From: Streptomyces sp. R41
GTDB taxonomy: Bacteria; Actinomycetota; Actinomycetes; Streptomycetales; Streptomycetaceae
NCBI RefSeq assembly: GCF_041053055.1
Contig: NZ_CP163443.1
Location: 1,240,001-1,304,000 of the forward strand
DNA length: 64,000 nucleotides
Reading direction: 5' to 3'
In this document: piece by piece, positions 24,858 to 32,844 of the stretch
Layout of the letters: every line of letters begins with the position of its first letter
Position numbering within the stretch: the stretch's first letter is position 1
Translations under genes and position numbers: made by a program
The notes under the pieces: model-generated
Database searches by the model: none
Told to the model about the DNA's origin: nothing
The model's input: only the letters and a program-made list of their open reading frames with translations

Positions 24858-26087
24858 ATGACGGACGCGGGGATCGACTACGCGGCGGTGTTCCGAGCCC
24901 TGCCCGGCATGGTGGCCCTGCTGACGCCCCAGCTCGTGTACGCGGATGCCAACGAGGAGTTTCTGCGCATGTCCGGGCGCACAAGGGAGCAGCTGATCGG
25001 CCGCCACCTTTTCGACGTCTTCCCGGACAACCCGAACGACCCCACCGCGACGGGTATGCGCAACCTGGAGGCCTCGCTGACCCGGGTGCTGGCCACCGGC
25101 GAGCGCGACTCGATGGCCCTGCAGCGGTACGACGTCCAATCCGTCGAGCAGCCCGGGCAGTGGGAGCAGCGCTTCTGGAGCCCCATCAACGCGCCGGTGC
25201 ACGACCCGGACGGGAAGGTGGTGCTGCTGGTGCACCGGGTCGAGGAGGTCACCGAGCTGATCCAGGCCCGCGGCGGCCCGAGCGGGAGCCGGTCCCGAGT
25301 GCTGGAGGCCGAGCTGTACACGCGCGCCCGCGAGCTGCAGGAGGTCAACGAACGTCTGCGCCTGGCGCACGCGCGCGAGCGCGAGGTGGGGCTGGCCCTG
25401 CAGAAGGCGATGCTTCCCGCGCCTCGCCAGCTGGAACACCGCCGTGTCGCCGTGCGCTACCGACCCGCGGTCGGCTCGCTGAACGTATGCGGCGACTGGT
25501 ACGACCTGGTCGACCTGGTGGGCGGCAACCGCATCGGCGTGGCCGTGGGCGACGTGGTCGGCCACGGGCTGGAGGCCGCCGGTGTCATGGGCCAGCTGCG
25601 CAGCGCGCTCACCGCCGCCTCCCGTGTCGCCGAGGGCCCCGCTCAGGCCCTGGACGTGCTGGGACGTTATGCCCACGTGGTGGACGGCGCCGAATCGGCC
25701 ACCGCGGTCACGACCTTCATCGACTTCGACCACCACACCATCGCCTACAGCAGCGCCGGCCATCCCCCGCCCGTGCTGGTCCACGCCGACGGTCGCGTGG
25801 AGTTCCTCGATCAGGCCACCGACCCGCCGCTCGACGCCCGCCCCGACCCGATCCCGAGGCCACAAGCCGGCACCACGTTCACCGACGGCGCCACCGTCGT
25901 GCTGTACACCGACGGCCTGATCGAACGGCGGGGTGAAGACATCGACACCGGGCTCGACCGCCTCGCCACTTCCCTGGTCCGCCACAAGGAGGCCGACCCC
26001 GAGACCCTCGCGGACGCCGTCCTCCACGAGCTGCTCCCGCCGGGGGGCGCCACCGACGACACCGCGCTGATCATCGTGAGGTTGTGA
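24858..26087 (+). CDS. PAS-domain SpoIIE/PP2C-type serine phosphatase
   Basis: Encodes 409 residues. Residues about 8-130 form a PAS domain (VYADANEEFLRMSGRTREQL), then a coiled-coil-like signalling helix (about 150-185, ARELQEVNERLRLAHARERE), then a SpoIIE phosphatase domain with QKAMLP, CGDWYD, GDVVGHGLEA, SAGHPPP and VLYTDGLIE, ending TDDTALIIVRL. The metal-binding aspartates are in place. Such proteins dephosphorylate anti-anti-sigma factors in partner-switching modules and are abundant in Streptomyces. The PAS suggests input from a small ligand or redox state. No sigma or anti-anti-sigma gene is adjacent. Confidence 0.92.
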   Translation: MTDAGIDYAAVFRALPGMVALLTPQLVYADANEEFLRMSGRTREQLIGRHLFDVFPDNPNDPTATGMRNLEASLTRVLATGERDSMALQRYDVQSVEQPGQWEQRFWSPINAPVHDPDGKVVLLVHRVEEVTELIQARGGPSGSRSRVLEAELYTRARELQEVNERLRLAHAREREVGLALQKAMLPAPRQLEHRRVAVRYRPAVGSLNVCGDWYDLVDLVGGNRIGVAVGDVVGHGLEAAGVMGQLRSALTAASRVAEGPAQALDVLGRYAHVVDGAESATAVTTFIDFDHHTIAYSSAGHPPPVLVHADGRVEFLDQATDPPLDARPDPIPRPQAGTTFTDGATVVLYTDGLIERRGEDIDTGLDRLATSLVRHKEADPETLADAVLHELLPPGGATDDTALIIVRL

Positions 26088-26329
26088 CGCGTACGGGGGG
26101 TGGGCGTAGCCGACGTCGAATGGATGCATACCGGGCTGCTACGCCATGCGGGGGATCGGCCGGGACATACAGTAATCGGGTGGTGACGTCGAGGCATCCT
26201 GCCTGTTGAGTGGTGCCGACCTCCCTGCCGACTACGGCAATCAGACGCCCCGGCTACTGCTTTGGCCCGGCGCTTTCCCGCCCGCCGCAAGGGCATCGCG
26301 TGTCCGTCCCGACAGAACAGGAGCCCGGC

Positions 26330-27211
26330 ATGCTCATCACCCACCTCGCCCTCGTGTCCGAGACCGACCAGATCACCCCGTCCCAGCTCACCCGGGTCGC
26401 CGCCGCACTGCAGAAACAGGCCACCCGGGACTTCGACCCGATCTGGAAGATCCCCGCCACCGTGGACGCCTTCGACAGGCTCAAAGACGTTCCGGTCGGC
26501 TACTGGCCCATGATCGTCCGGGACGACATCCAGCAGTCCGGAGCGGCCGGCGTCCACCTCGACAACAACGGCCAGCCGTTCTCACTGATCGAGTACAGCG
26601 ACAGCTGGTCGCTGACCGCCAGCCACGAAATGCTGGAAATGCTCGGCGACCCCGGCGGCAATCGGCTGGTCGCGGGCCAGTCCCCCAAGGCTGACCAGGG
26701 CGTGGTGGAGTTCCTGGTGGAGGTCGCGGACCCGTCGGAGGCGCCGGAGAACGGCTACACCATCAACGGCCTGCTGATGTCGGACTTCTTCACCCCGCAC
26801 TTCTACGACCCGGTCGCCGCCCCCGGTGTGCGCTACAGCTTCACCGGCAAACTGGACGGCCCCCGAAAGATCCTGCCCGGCGGCTACATCAGCTGGCACG
26901 ACCCGGTCACCGACCACTGGTGGCAGCAGATCTGGTTCGACACCGACCAGCCTCGCTTCCGTAACCTGGGCCGTCTGACGGCCCGCGCGGGCAGCCTGCG
27001 CTCGGCCATCGACTCCCGGACGGGGACGATCAAGCGCATCGCCACCAGCGGCCCGCGGTCCGATCGCTTCGCCGCCGCCCGCACCCTGACCGCCGCGGTG
27101 AAGGAGTCCACCGCCTCCCGCGCCGACGCGTGGCGCATCCAGATCGACGAATTGCAGGCCGGCCCCGTCATCGAAGGCGCCTGGGAGGGCGGCGAGCACG
27201 ACAATGAGTAG
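26330..27211 (+). CDS. Unrecognised protein with HExxE-type motif
   Basis: Encodes 293 residues from an ATG at 26330 with a perfect AGGAG six bases upstream. The N-terminal half reads as a globular domain (LALVSETDQITPSQLTRVAA, FDPIWKIPATVDAF) and contains SHEMLEMLGDP near residue 100. This resembles the first helix of gluzincin-like metallopeptidases, except that the second His of HExxH is Glu, and downstream acidic residues could complete a metal site. The C-terminal 90 residues are basic and helical. No signal peptide is seen. It is paired with a 75-residue gene 38 bp downstream. The function is not known to me. Confidence 0.6.
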   Translation: MLITHLALVSETDQITPSQLTRVAAALQKQATRDFDPIWKIPATVDAFDRLKDVPVGYWPMIVRDDIQQSGAAGVHLDNNGQPFSLIEYSDSWSLTASHEMLEMLGDPGGNRLVAGQSPKADQGVVEFLVEVADPSEAPENGYTINGLLMSDFFTPHFYDPVAAPGVRYSFTGKLDGPRKILPGGYISWHDPVTDHWWQQIWFDTDQPRFRNLGRLTARAGSLRSAIDSRTGTIKRIATSGPRSDRFAAARTLTAAVKESTASRADAWRIQIDELQAGPVIEGAWEGGEHDNE

Positions 27212-27249
27212 GACTAGCCCACTCGGACCGCCCGGGAAGGAGGTGCGCT

Positions 27250-27477
27250 GTGGCAGACGAGAAGAAGGGCAGCGAGGACCGCGCCGACCACCTGCATGCG
27301 GTGATCGATCGCCTCACGGCAGGACCAGCACCGGAATCGGCCGCCGTTGTCCCCAAGGGGCCCGGTGGTATGAGCCTGCGTGAGGCCATCCAACGCCGGA
27401 TGCAAGAACTCGATGCCTCCGAAGGCGACTCCCCGCCCACGGAGCAGACGGCGAAGCCGGATGCCGAAACGTCCTGA
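27250..27477 (+). CDS. Small acidic hypothetical protein, partner of preceding gene
   Basis: Encodes 75 residues from a GTG at 27250 with the strong ribosome binding site AAGGAGG. It is very polar, with a helical segment (SLREAIQRRMQELDASE) and a disordered, Pro/Glu-rich tail. There is no named domain. The strong start signal and 38-bp spacing from the upstream gene imply they are co-expressed, and the pair may act together. Confidence 0.6.
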   Translation: MADEKKGSEDRADHLHAVIDRLTAGPAPESAAVVPKGPGGMSLREAIQRRMQELDASEGDSPPTEQTAKPDAETS

Positions 27478-27664
27478 GCCCACCGACCCCATCGACGCAT
27501 GCCGTCTCGAGGCTGTGTCGGCGACACACCGGTCACGCACGCGGCGGTGGGGCTGGAGGCCGTCCGGTGCCCCGGCACCGGACGGGTGGCCGGGCACCTA
27601 CGGGTGGCCCACGGGAGGTTCCCTGCCTCGGCAACACGGGCGGTGGATGCACGGGGCAGACGGC

Positions 27665-27696
27665 TTGGACAGCGGCCCGGTTGGACAGCGGCCCGG
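27665..27696 (+). repeat. 16-bp tandem duplication
   Basis: TTGGACAGCGGCCCGG occurs twice back to back just before the end of the minus-strand hydrolase gene. The surrounding 231-bp gene-free stretch (27478-27708) shows no other feature I can support. Confidence 0.7.
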
Positions 27697-27708
27697 CGGC
27701 CGGGCGTC

Positions 27709-28488
27709 TCAGGGCCGGCCGGTCACGAACCAGTCGAGTGCCGAGGTCAGTTCCGCCGGCTTCTCCACCGGCAGTTCGTGGCCGGCGTCCACGATCCGCA
27801 CCACGGCGTCCGGGTAGGCCTTCGCCATCCGCAGCATCTGTGAGATGGGCAGTTGGATGTCGTGGTAGCCGTGCACCAGCAGGGTGGGCGTGCGGATCTC
27901 GCCGACCCGGTCGAGGACGTCGAAGGCCCGCATGGCGCCGTAGAGCGTCATGACCACCTCCCGCGGTGTGTCCGCGGAGGCGCGCACGTACTCCCGGATC
28001 TCCTCGCGCGGATAGCCGGGGGCGAAGGCCCGCTGGATGTTGGCGGCGACGAACAGCTTGAAGGGCACCAGCGTGGATACCCCCATCAGCAGACCCCGCC
28101 CCCGGCTGTAGGTCATGCGGCTGATCGAGTTCACCAGCGCCATGCGCTCCACCCGCTCGGGGTGCGAGAGGGCGATGGTCTGCGAGATCATCCCGCCCAT
28201 CGAGTGGCCGACCAGGACGAACCGCTCGACCTTCAGGTGGTCGAGGAGGGCGAGGACGTCCCTCGCCAGCTCCTCGATCGTGCGCACCCCCGCCCCGCTG
28301 CTCTCGCCGTGTCCGCGCAGGTCGAGGCGTATCACCCGGCGCTTCGGGGAGAAGTGCGCCAGCTGGTGGTCCCAGCGGTGCCGGTTCGCCGTCCAGCCGT
28401 GGATGAACACCAAGGGCACACCGTCGCCGTCGCGGGGGCCCTCGTCGTCGTACGTCAGTGCTGCGCCGTCGACTTCGAGCTGCGGCAT
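27709..28488 (-). CDS. Alpha/beta hydrolase
   Basis: Encodes 259 residues from an ATG at 28488 behind AGGAGG. It is a classical alpha/beta hydrolase: oxyanion strand VFIHGWTANRHRW, nucleophile Ser96 in VGHSMGG, acid in VHGYHDIQLP and the catalytic His in DAGHELP. The nearest named groups are 3-oxoadipate enol-lactonase-like and haloperoxidase-like hydrolases; no specific substrate can be read. It is 64 bp downstream of the cluster's Cys-type hydrolase on the same strand, so it may be the last gene of the biosynthetic operon, for example as a type II thioesterase-like editing enzyme. That placement is inference. Confidence 0.85.
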   Translation of the reverse strand: MPQLEVDGAALTYDDEGPRDGDGVPLVFIHGWTANRHRWDHQLAHFSPKRRVIRLDLRGHGESSGAGVRTIEELARDVLALLDHLKVERFVLVGHSMGGMISQTIALSHPERVERMALVNSISRMTYSRGRGLLMGVSTLVPFKLFVAANIQRAFAPGYPREEIREYVRASADTPREVVMTLYGAMRAFDVLDRVGEIRTPTLLVHGYHDIQLPISQMLRMAKAYPDAVVRIVDAGHELPVEKPAELTSALDWFVTGRP

Positions 28489-28552
28489 GGTGCGCCTCCT
28501 GCGATGCGGTCCGGTTACTGCCCGGTACGGTAGCCGCCCGCCCGGGCCGCCG

Positions 28553-29686
28553 TCACCGTCGTTTGCCGAGGAAATCGAGGATGTGCCCGAATACGTCGAG
28601 GGCGGCGCCCCGGCCCAGGAACGTGTCCAGGTGGCCGTAGCCGGGAATCTCGGTGTACTCGACGTCCAATTGGGGCTGCCGGTGGGCGAGTACCTCGTGG
28701 CAGAGCTTCTGGGAGTTCAGCCACAGGCCGTTCTCACTGCCCGCGAGCAGCAGGACGGGGGTGTCGATGCGGGCGGCCGCGTCCAGGGCGTTGGGCGGCA
28801 GTGCCCGGTAGCGGTGGTCGGTGTCGTGCCAGCGAACCACGCTGCGGGCCAGTTCGATGCGGCGCAGATGCGGCAGGATCCACAGCGGCGCGGGGCCCAG
28901 CAGCTCCGCGAGCCGATTGTGGGTGGCCTCGGACAGATGCGCGTGCACGAACAGCGAAGCACCCGTGCCCCACGCCGAGTTGTGCAGGATCTGGCAGGTC
29001 GGATCGGGGCAGCTCGCCTTCCGGGAGGCCAGCGCGAACAGCGGTGTGTACTTGGACCAGAGGCCGACCTTGCGGAAGTCGACCGGGATGTGGTCGATCC
29101 GGGTCTTCAGCAGCTCCCCGGCCACCGACATCCGCAGTGACGTGCGACCGGCGAGCTTCGGCGTCAGGAACACGCCCTGGGACACCACGCCGGCGAGGCC
29201 CGGCACCAGCCCCGCCGCCATGCTCAGCGAGAGGGTGAGGGAGCCGATGCAGTGGGCGACCACGAACAGCGGCCGGTCGCCGATGCGCCCGCGGATGTGG
29301 GCGACGGCCTCGGGGATGTCGTACAGGGCGACGTCGTCGTACGTGTACTTCTGGCCGGTCTCGTTGTACGGCAGCCGGCAGCTGCCCCGCCAGTCGAGCA
29401 GCCACGGCTCGTAACCGTCGTCGAGCAGGACGTCGACCAGGTTGCGGGTCTCCGGCAGCAGGAACATGTCGGCGGACGCGGTGTGTCCGTGCAGGAGCAG
29501 CACGGCGGGCCGGTCCCTCTCGCCGCTGTCGACGCGGGTCAGGCCGAGCCGGACGCCGTCGCTCGCCCGGAAGGGGATCTCCTCGACGGCCGCGAGGCGG
29601 TGGTGGAGCGGGCGCAGGGCGGTGGTGGTCCTGACCCTGCGGAGCGCCGGCCTGGTCCGGGAGGGGGTGGTCGTCCTGAAGATCAT
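28553..29686 (-). CDS. Alpha/beta hydrolase with Cys in the nucleophile elbow
   Basis: Encodes 377 residues. It has the hydrolase fold (VLLLHGHTASADMFLLP, the glycine-bearing elbow, and a C-terminal PGYGHLD with the catalytic His), but the elbow reads VAHCIGSL, placing Cys146 where Ser is usual. The same A-H-C-x-G-S elbow occurs in the hydrolase half of GMC-oxidoreductase/hydrolase fusion proteins annotated as cholesterol oxidases, as I recall them. Its ATG overlaps the stop of the thioester-reductase gene, so it is translationally coupled. It presumably acts on the released or carrier-bound polyketide as hydrolase, lactonase or acyltransferase; which is unknown. Confidence 0.8.
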   Translation of the reverse strand: MIFRTTTPSRTRPALRRVRTTTALRPLHHRLAAVEEIPFRASDGVRLGLTRVDSGERDRPAVLLLHGHTASADMFLLPETRNLVDVLLDDGYEPWLLDWRGSCRLPYNETGQKYTYDDVALYDIPEAVAHIRGRIGDRPLFVVAHCIGSLTLSLSMAAGLVPGLAGVVSQGVFLTPKLAGRTSLRMSVAGELLKTRIDHIPVDFRKVGLWSKYTPLFALASRKASCPDPTCQILHNSAWGTGASLFVHAHLSEATHNRLAELLGPAPLWILPHLRRIELARSVVRWHDTDHRYRALPPNALDAAARIDTPVLLLAGSENGLWLNSQKLCHEVLAHRQPQLDVEYTEIPGYGHLDTFLGRGAALDVFGHILDFLGKRR

Positions 29687-32600
29687 CGGTTGTGCTCCGT
29701 GAGGGTGGGTGTGCGGCGCAGGTCGAGGAGGTCCGCGGCGGCCCGGGCGAAGGGGCCGAGCAGGCCGCGGCCCATCTCCAGGCCGAACCAGGCGAGCCAG
29801 GTCAGTTTGGCGGCCCGTTTCTCCTGGCCGGTCAGGCGTGGGTCGACCTTGATGCCGTCGATCTGGTCGCGTACGTAACTGTCGGCGGGCACGACGACCT
29901 CGCCCGCCAGGGTTGCCGGTTCGCCCTCGCGGCCGATCTCCACGGTCAGGGCGCGGGTCTGCCGCCACACATCGCGGCGGGCCCGGGCGTACTTGCGGCC
30001 CTCCAGCCACCAGAGCCCGCCGTCGGCGTCGCGCAACCGCAGCCGGTAGCAAAGGAGTTGGTGCCGCAGACCGTGCTGCTGCGGGATGCCCTCCTCGGGG
30101 CGTATCCAGACGTCGCCGCGCTCCACGACCAGGGGCTCGGGGTGCACCGCCGTGCACACCAGCTCGCCGCTGACGTCCACCCGGCGCTCCTTCACCAGTT
30201 GGTACATGCTCGCGATGGAGAGGGTGAGCGCCATCGAGCAGGGGGTGTCGGCGGGGGCACCGACCGGGCCCACGCCACCCTCGGTCGTCTCGGAGAACCA
30301 CAGGTAGGGCTGGTCGTCCTTGTGCGGCAGCCGGGCCAGACCGTCCTGGGCGAGCCGCTCGAACGTCTTCAGCTGGGCCTGGGCGTCGTAGCGGGCCGCC
30401 GGCTGAAGCCCGAGCGCCTCGACGAGCGCGGCCGTGCGGTCGTCGTCGGCCGCAGGGCCCTTGAGCGTCGCCTCGCACAGCTTGAGGGCGGTGGGGCTCT
30501 GCAACACACGGGTCAGGAAGGCGAGTTCGGGCACGGGCTCGGCCTCCAGGCGGGCCAGGGCGTCGGTGCGCCACTCGTCCCAGTCCTGTACGCGTACGTG
30601 CATGCCGCCGAACGCCATGTCGCGTACGACGTCGTCGAGGGTGTTGGGCACGCCGGTCAGGTTGTAGTCGTAGCCCCAGGCGTCGGGTTCGCAGATGACG
30701 CCTACCGCCACCCGGCTCACCCAGTCCACCGGGGCCGCGTTCAGGTAGCGGAAGGCGGGCACGGTGCGGAAGCGGCCGAAGGCGGAGATGAGGCCGCTGC
30801 TGAGGTCCTGCGGGTTGTAGGCGCCGGTCTTGGTGTGACCGCCGATGCCGCCGGGGCGCATCGCCGTGACGATCAGACCGTGGTCGCGGGCCCGGCGGAG
30901 CGCGACTTCGGCGGCCCACTTGGTCTGGTCGTATCCGGCTATGAGGCGATCGACGTGGGCGAGCGGGTCGTCCTCGCCCATGGAAGGGATGCCGACCTCG
31001 TTGAAGACCGCGATGGAGGAGATGTGGTGCAGCGGCTTGGGCCGGCCGGTGGCCGCCAGTTCGGCGAGGGTCAGCGAGCCGATGACGTTGCTCTGCCGCA
31101 GCGACTGGTAGCCGCGCAGGAAGTCCACGGCCGCCGCCACGCCGACGACGCTGTCCAACTCGTGGGCGAGCGTGTTCCACAGGTCGTCGGGCAGGCCGAG
31201 GTGCGGGCGCCGGATGTCGCCGGGAAGCACGGTCACCCGGCGGCGGATCTCCGACGACCAGGGCAGCCGGTAGCTCTTCAGCGCCTCGCCGAGCCGGGCG
31301 ACGGCTGCCTCCTGGTCGGCCGCGCGGACCAGGCAGTAGACGTGGGCATCGCTGTGCCGCAGCAGATCGAGGAGCATGTGGCTGCCGAGGAAGCCGGTGG
31401 CGCCGGTCAGCAGGAGCCGCCGGGGTGGCAGCGGCTCGGGCGAGGCGGTCCAGGGCAGACGGTCGGCGAGGGCGAGGTCGGCCAGGATCTGGTCGAGGTC
31501 CTCGCGGCGGGCCTTGGCGTACGGGGCGTCGTCGCTGCCGGGCTGGAGGGGGGTCGCCACCGCGGGTGGGGTCCGGGGGGACGGGATCGGGAGGGTGCTC
31601 GGGGCGGAGGCCGGGAGGGTGCCCGCGGCGGACAGCGGGAGGGTGCCCGGGGCCGGCGAGGTGCCGGTCGCGGTGTCCGCGTGGACCGAAGTGGGCCTGG
31701 GCGCCGGGGTTTCCGACGTGACGTGCGGCGCCGGGGTTCCCGACTCGGCCGTGGTCCAGGTCGCCGCGGGCGCGGGAGTTGCTGATGTACCCGTGACCGA
31801 CGGGGCGGCCGTGCCCCCGGTCGTCGACAACCAACGCCGGGCGAGGCTGCGCGGCCGGGCGTCGGCGAACACGTCGTCCAGGGCGATCTCCATGCCCAGC
31901 GCGCGTTCCAGCTCCGCGACGAGTTCGACGGCGCCGACGGAGGAGCCGCCGGCGTCGAAGAAGTCGGTGTCGGGCGACAAGTGCCCCTCAGGCAGATAGG
32001 GCCCCGCCGCGGCGGCGATGACCGCGGAGAGGCCGTCCACGTCCTGGGGCACGGCGGTGCCGACACCCGAATCCGACGCGGTGCCCGTCGCTCGGTCTGT
32101 GGTGAAGTCCGCGTGAGCGCCGGTCGGTTGGGATCGGGCGAGGTCCATGGCCAGGCCGGCCGACTCGGGCGAGGCGGAGTCTGTGGCGACGGCGGCCGCC
32201 CCGGGCAGGGCCGAGTCCGCGACCGGGCCCCCCGACCCGGCCAAAGCAGCGTTCGCGACGTCGCCAGTCGAACCGAGCCAGGCGGATTCCGTACCGGTCA
32301 CGGCCGGCGAGAGCATGGCGGAGTCCATACCGCTGCCCGCCGACTCGGACACGGCAGCGTCCGTGACGACGCCGGTCGCCTCGGACGAGGCAGAGTTCGC
32401 GACGACCCCAGCCACCCCCGGCGAGGCAGCCTCCGTGACGACGCTGGTCGCCCCGGCCGAGGCAGCGTCCGTACCGGTCACGGCCGGCCGCAGCGCGCCG
32501 GAGTCCATACCGCTGCCCGCCGACTCGGACACGGCCGACCCGAGCGAGGCAGCGTCCGAGACGACCCCAGCCGCCCCCGGTGAGGCAGCGTCCGTACCGG

Positions 32601-32781
32601 TCACGGGCCGCCCGAGTACGGCGGAGTCCGTCCCGACGCCCGCCGACCCGGCCGAGGCCGCCGACCTGACCCTGGCCAGCAGAGCGTCCACGCTGAGTCC
32701 GCCGCCGCCCCGCTCGATGGACTCGCCGGTCGCCCGCTGTCCGTCGGCGTACGCCGACGCGTCCTCGTTCACATCACGCAT
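29683..32781 (-). CDS. Carrier protein-thioester reductase with repeat-rich N-terminus
   Basis: Encodes 1032 residues. Residues about 40-235 are an Ala/Ser/Gly/Thr/Val-rich repeat region. A carrier domain spans about 245-320 (FDAGGSSVGAVEL, phosphopantetheine Ser281). A Pro/Thr/Ala linker (about 325-430) leads to a thioester reductase of the NAD_binding_4 type: TGATGFLGSHMLLDLL near 455 and the catalytic Tyr617-xxx-Lys621 in YDQTKW. The last 210 residues (about 820-1032) form a beta-rich domain with SIASMYQLV and LCYRLRLRDADGG; it resembles the segment joining oxidoreductase and hydrolase halves in GMC-hydrolase fusions. Thioester reductases release carrier-bound acyl chains as aldehydes or alcohols using NAD(P)H. 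It lies 63 bp after the megasynthase. Confidence 0.88.
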   Translation of the reverse strand: MRDVNEDASAYADGQRATGESIERGGGGLSVDALLARVRSAASAGSAGVGTDSAVLGRPVTGTDAASPGAAGVVSDAASLGSAVSESAGSGMDSGALRPAVTGTDAASAGATSVVTEAASPGVAGVVANSASSEATGVVTDAAVSESAGSGMDSAMLSPAVTGTESAWLGSTGDVANAALAGSGGPVADSALPGAAAVATDSASPESAGLAMDLARSQPTGAHADFTTDRATGTASDSGVGTAVPQDVDGLSAVIAAAAGPYLPEGHLSPDTDFFDAGGSSVGAVELVAELERALGMEIALDDVFADARPRSLARRWLSTTGGTAAPSVTGTSATPAPAATWTTAESGTPAPHVTSETPAPRPTSVHADTATGTSPAPGTLPLSAAGTLPASAPSTLPIPSPRTPPAVATPLQPGSDDAPYAKARREDLDQILADLALADRLPWTASPEPLPPRRLLLTGATGFLGSHMLLDLLRHSDAHVYCLVRAADQEAAVARLGEALKSYRLPWSSEIRRRVTVLPGDIRRPHLGLPDDLWNTLAHELDSVVGVAAAVDFLRGYQSLRQSNVIGSLTLAELAATGRPKPLHHISSIAVFNEVGIPSMGEDDPLAHVDRLIAGYDQTKWAAEVALRRARDHGLIVTAMRPGGIGGHTKTGAYNPQDLSSGLISAFGRFRTVPAFRYLNAAPVDWVSRVAVGVICEPDAWGYDYNLTGVPNTLDDVVRDMAFGGMHVRVQDWDEWRTDALARLEAEPVPELAFLTRVLQSPTALKLCEATLKGPAADDDRTAALVEALGLQPAARYDAQAQLKTFERLAQDGLARLPHKDDQPYLWFSETTEGGVGPVGAPADTPCSMALTLSIASMYQLVKERRVDVSGELVCTAVHPEPLVVERGDVWIRPEEGIPQQHGLRHQLLCYRLRLRDADGGLWWLEGRKYARARRDVWRQTRALTVEIGREGEPATLAGEVVVPADSYVRDQIDGIKVDPRLTGQEKRAAKLTWLAWFGLEMGRGLLGPFARAAADLLDLRRTPTLTEHNR
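32291..32535 (-). repeat. 180-bp-period repeat in the thioester-reductase N-terminus
   Basis: GTACCGGTCACGGCCGGC occurs at 32291-32308 and 32471-32488, and a 35-bp stretch beginning GAGTCCATACCGCTGCCC occurs at 32321 and 32501. All are exactly 180 bp (60 codons) apart and in frame. Further partial copies of the first element lie near 32591. The encoded protein is a set of degenerate units of the form V-T-G-T-D-A-A-S. It is probably disordered. Confidence 0.8.
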
Positions 32782-32844
32782 GAGAGCCCTTCACGTTGTG
32801 CCTCGTCCTCTCGCTCATTGCTGCCGACGGCCGAAGCCGCCCGG

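Noticed and set aside
32140..32700. Frameshift or sequencing error in the reductase N-terminus
   Set aside because: The repeats are in frame, keep the period of 60 codons and GC3 bias, and connect smoothly to the carrier domain.
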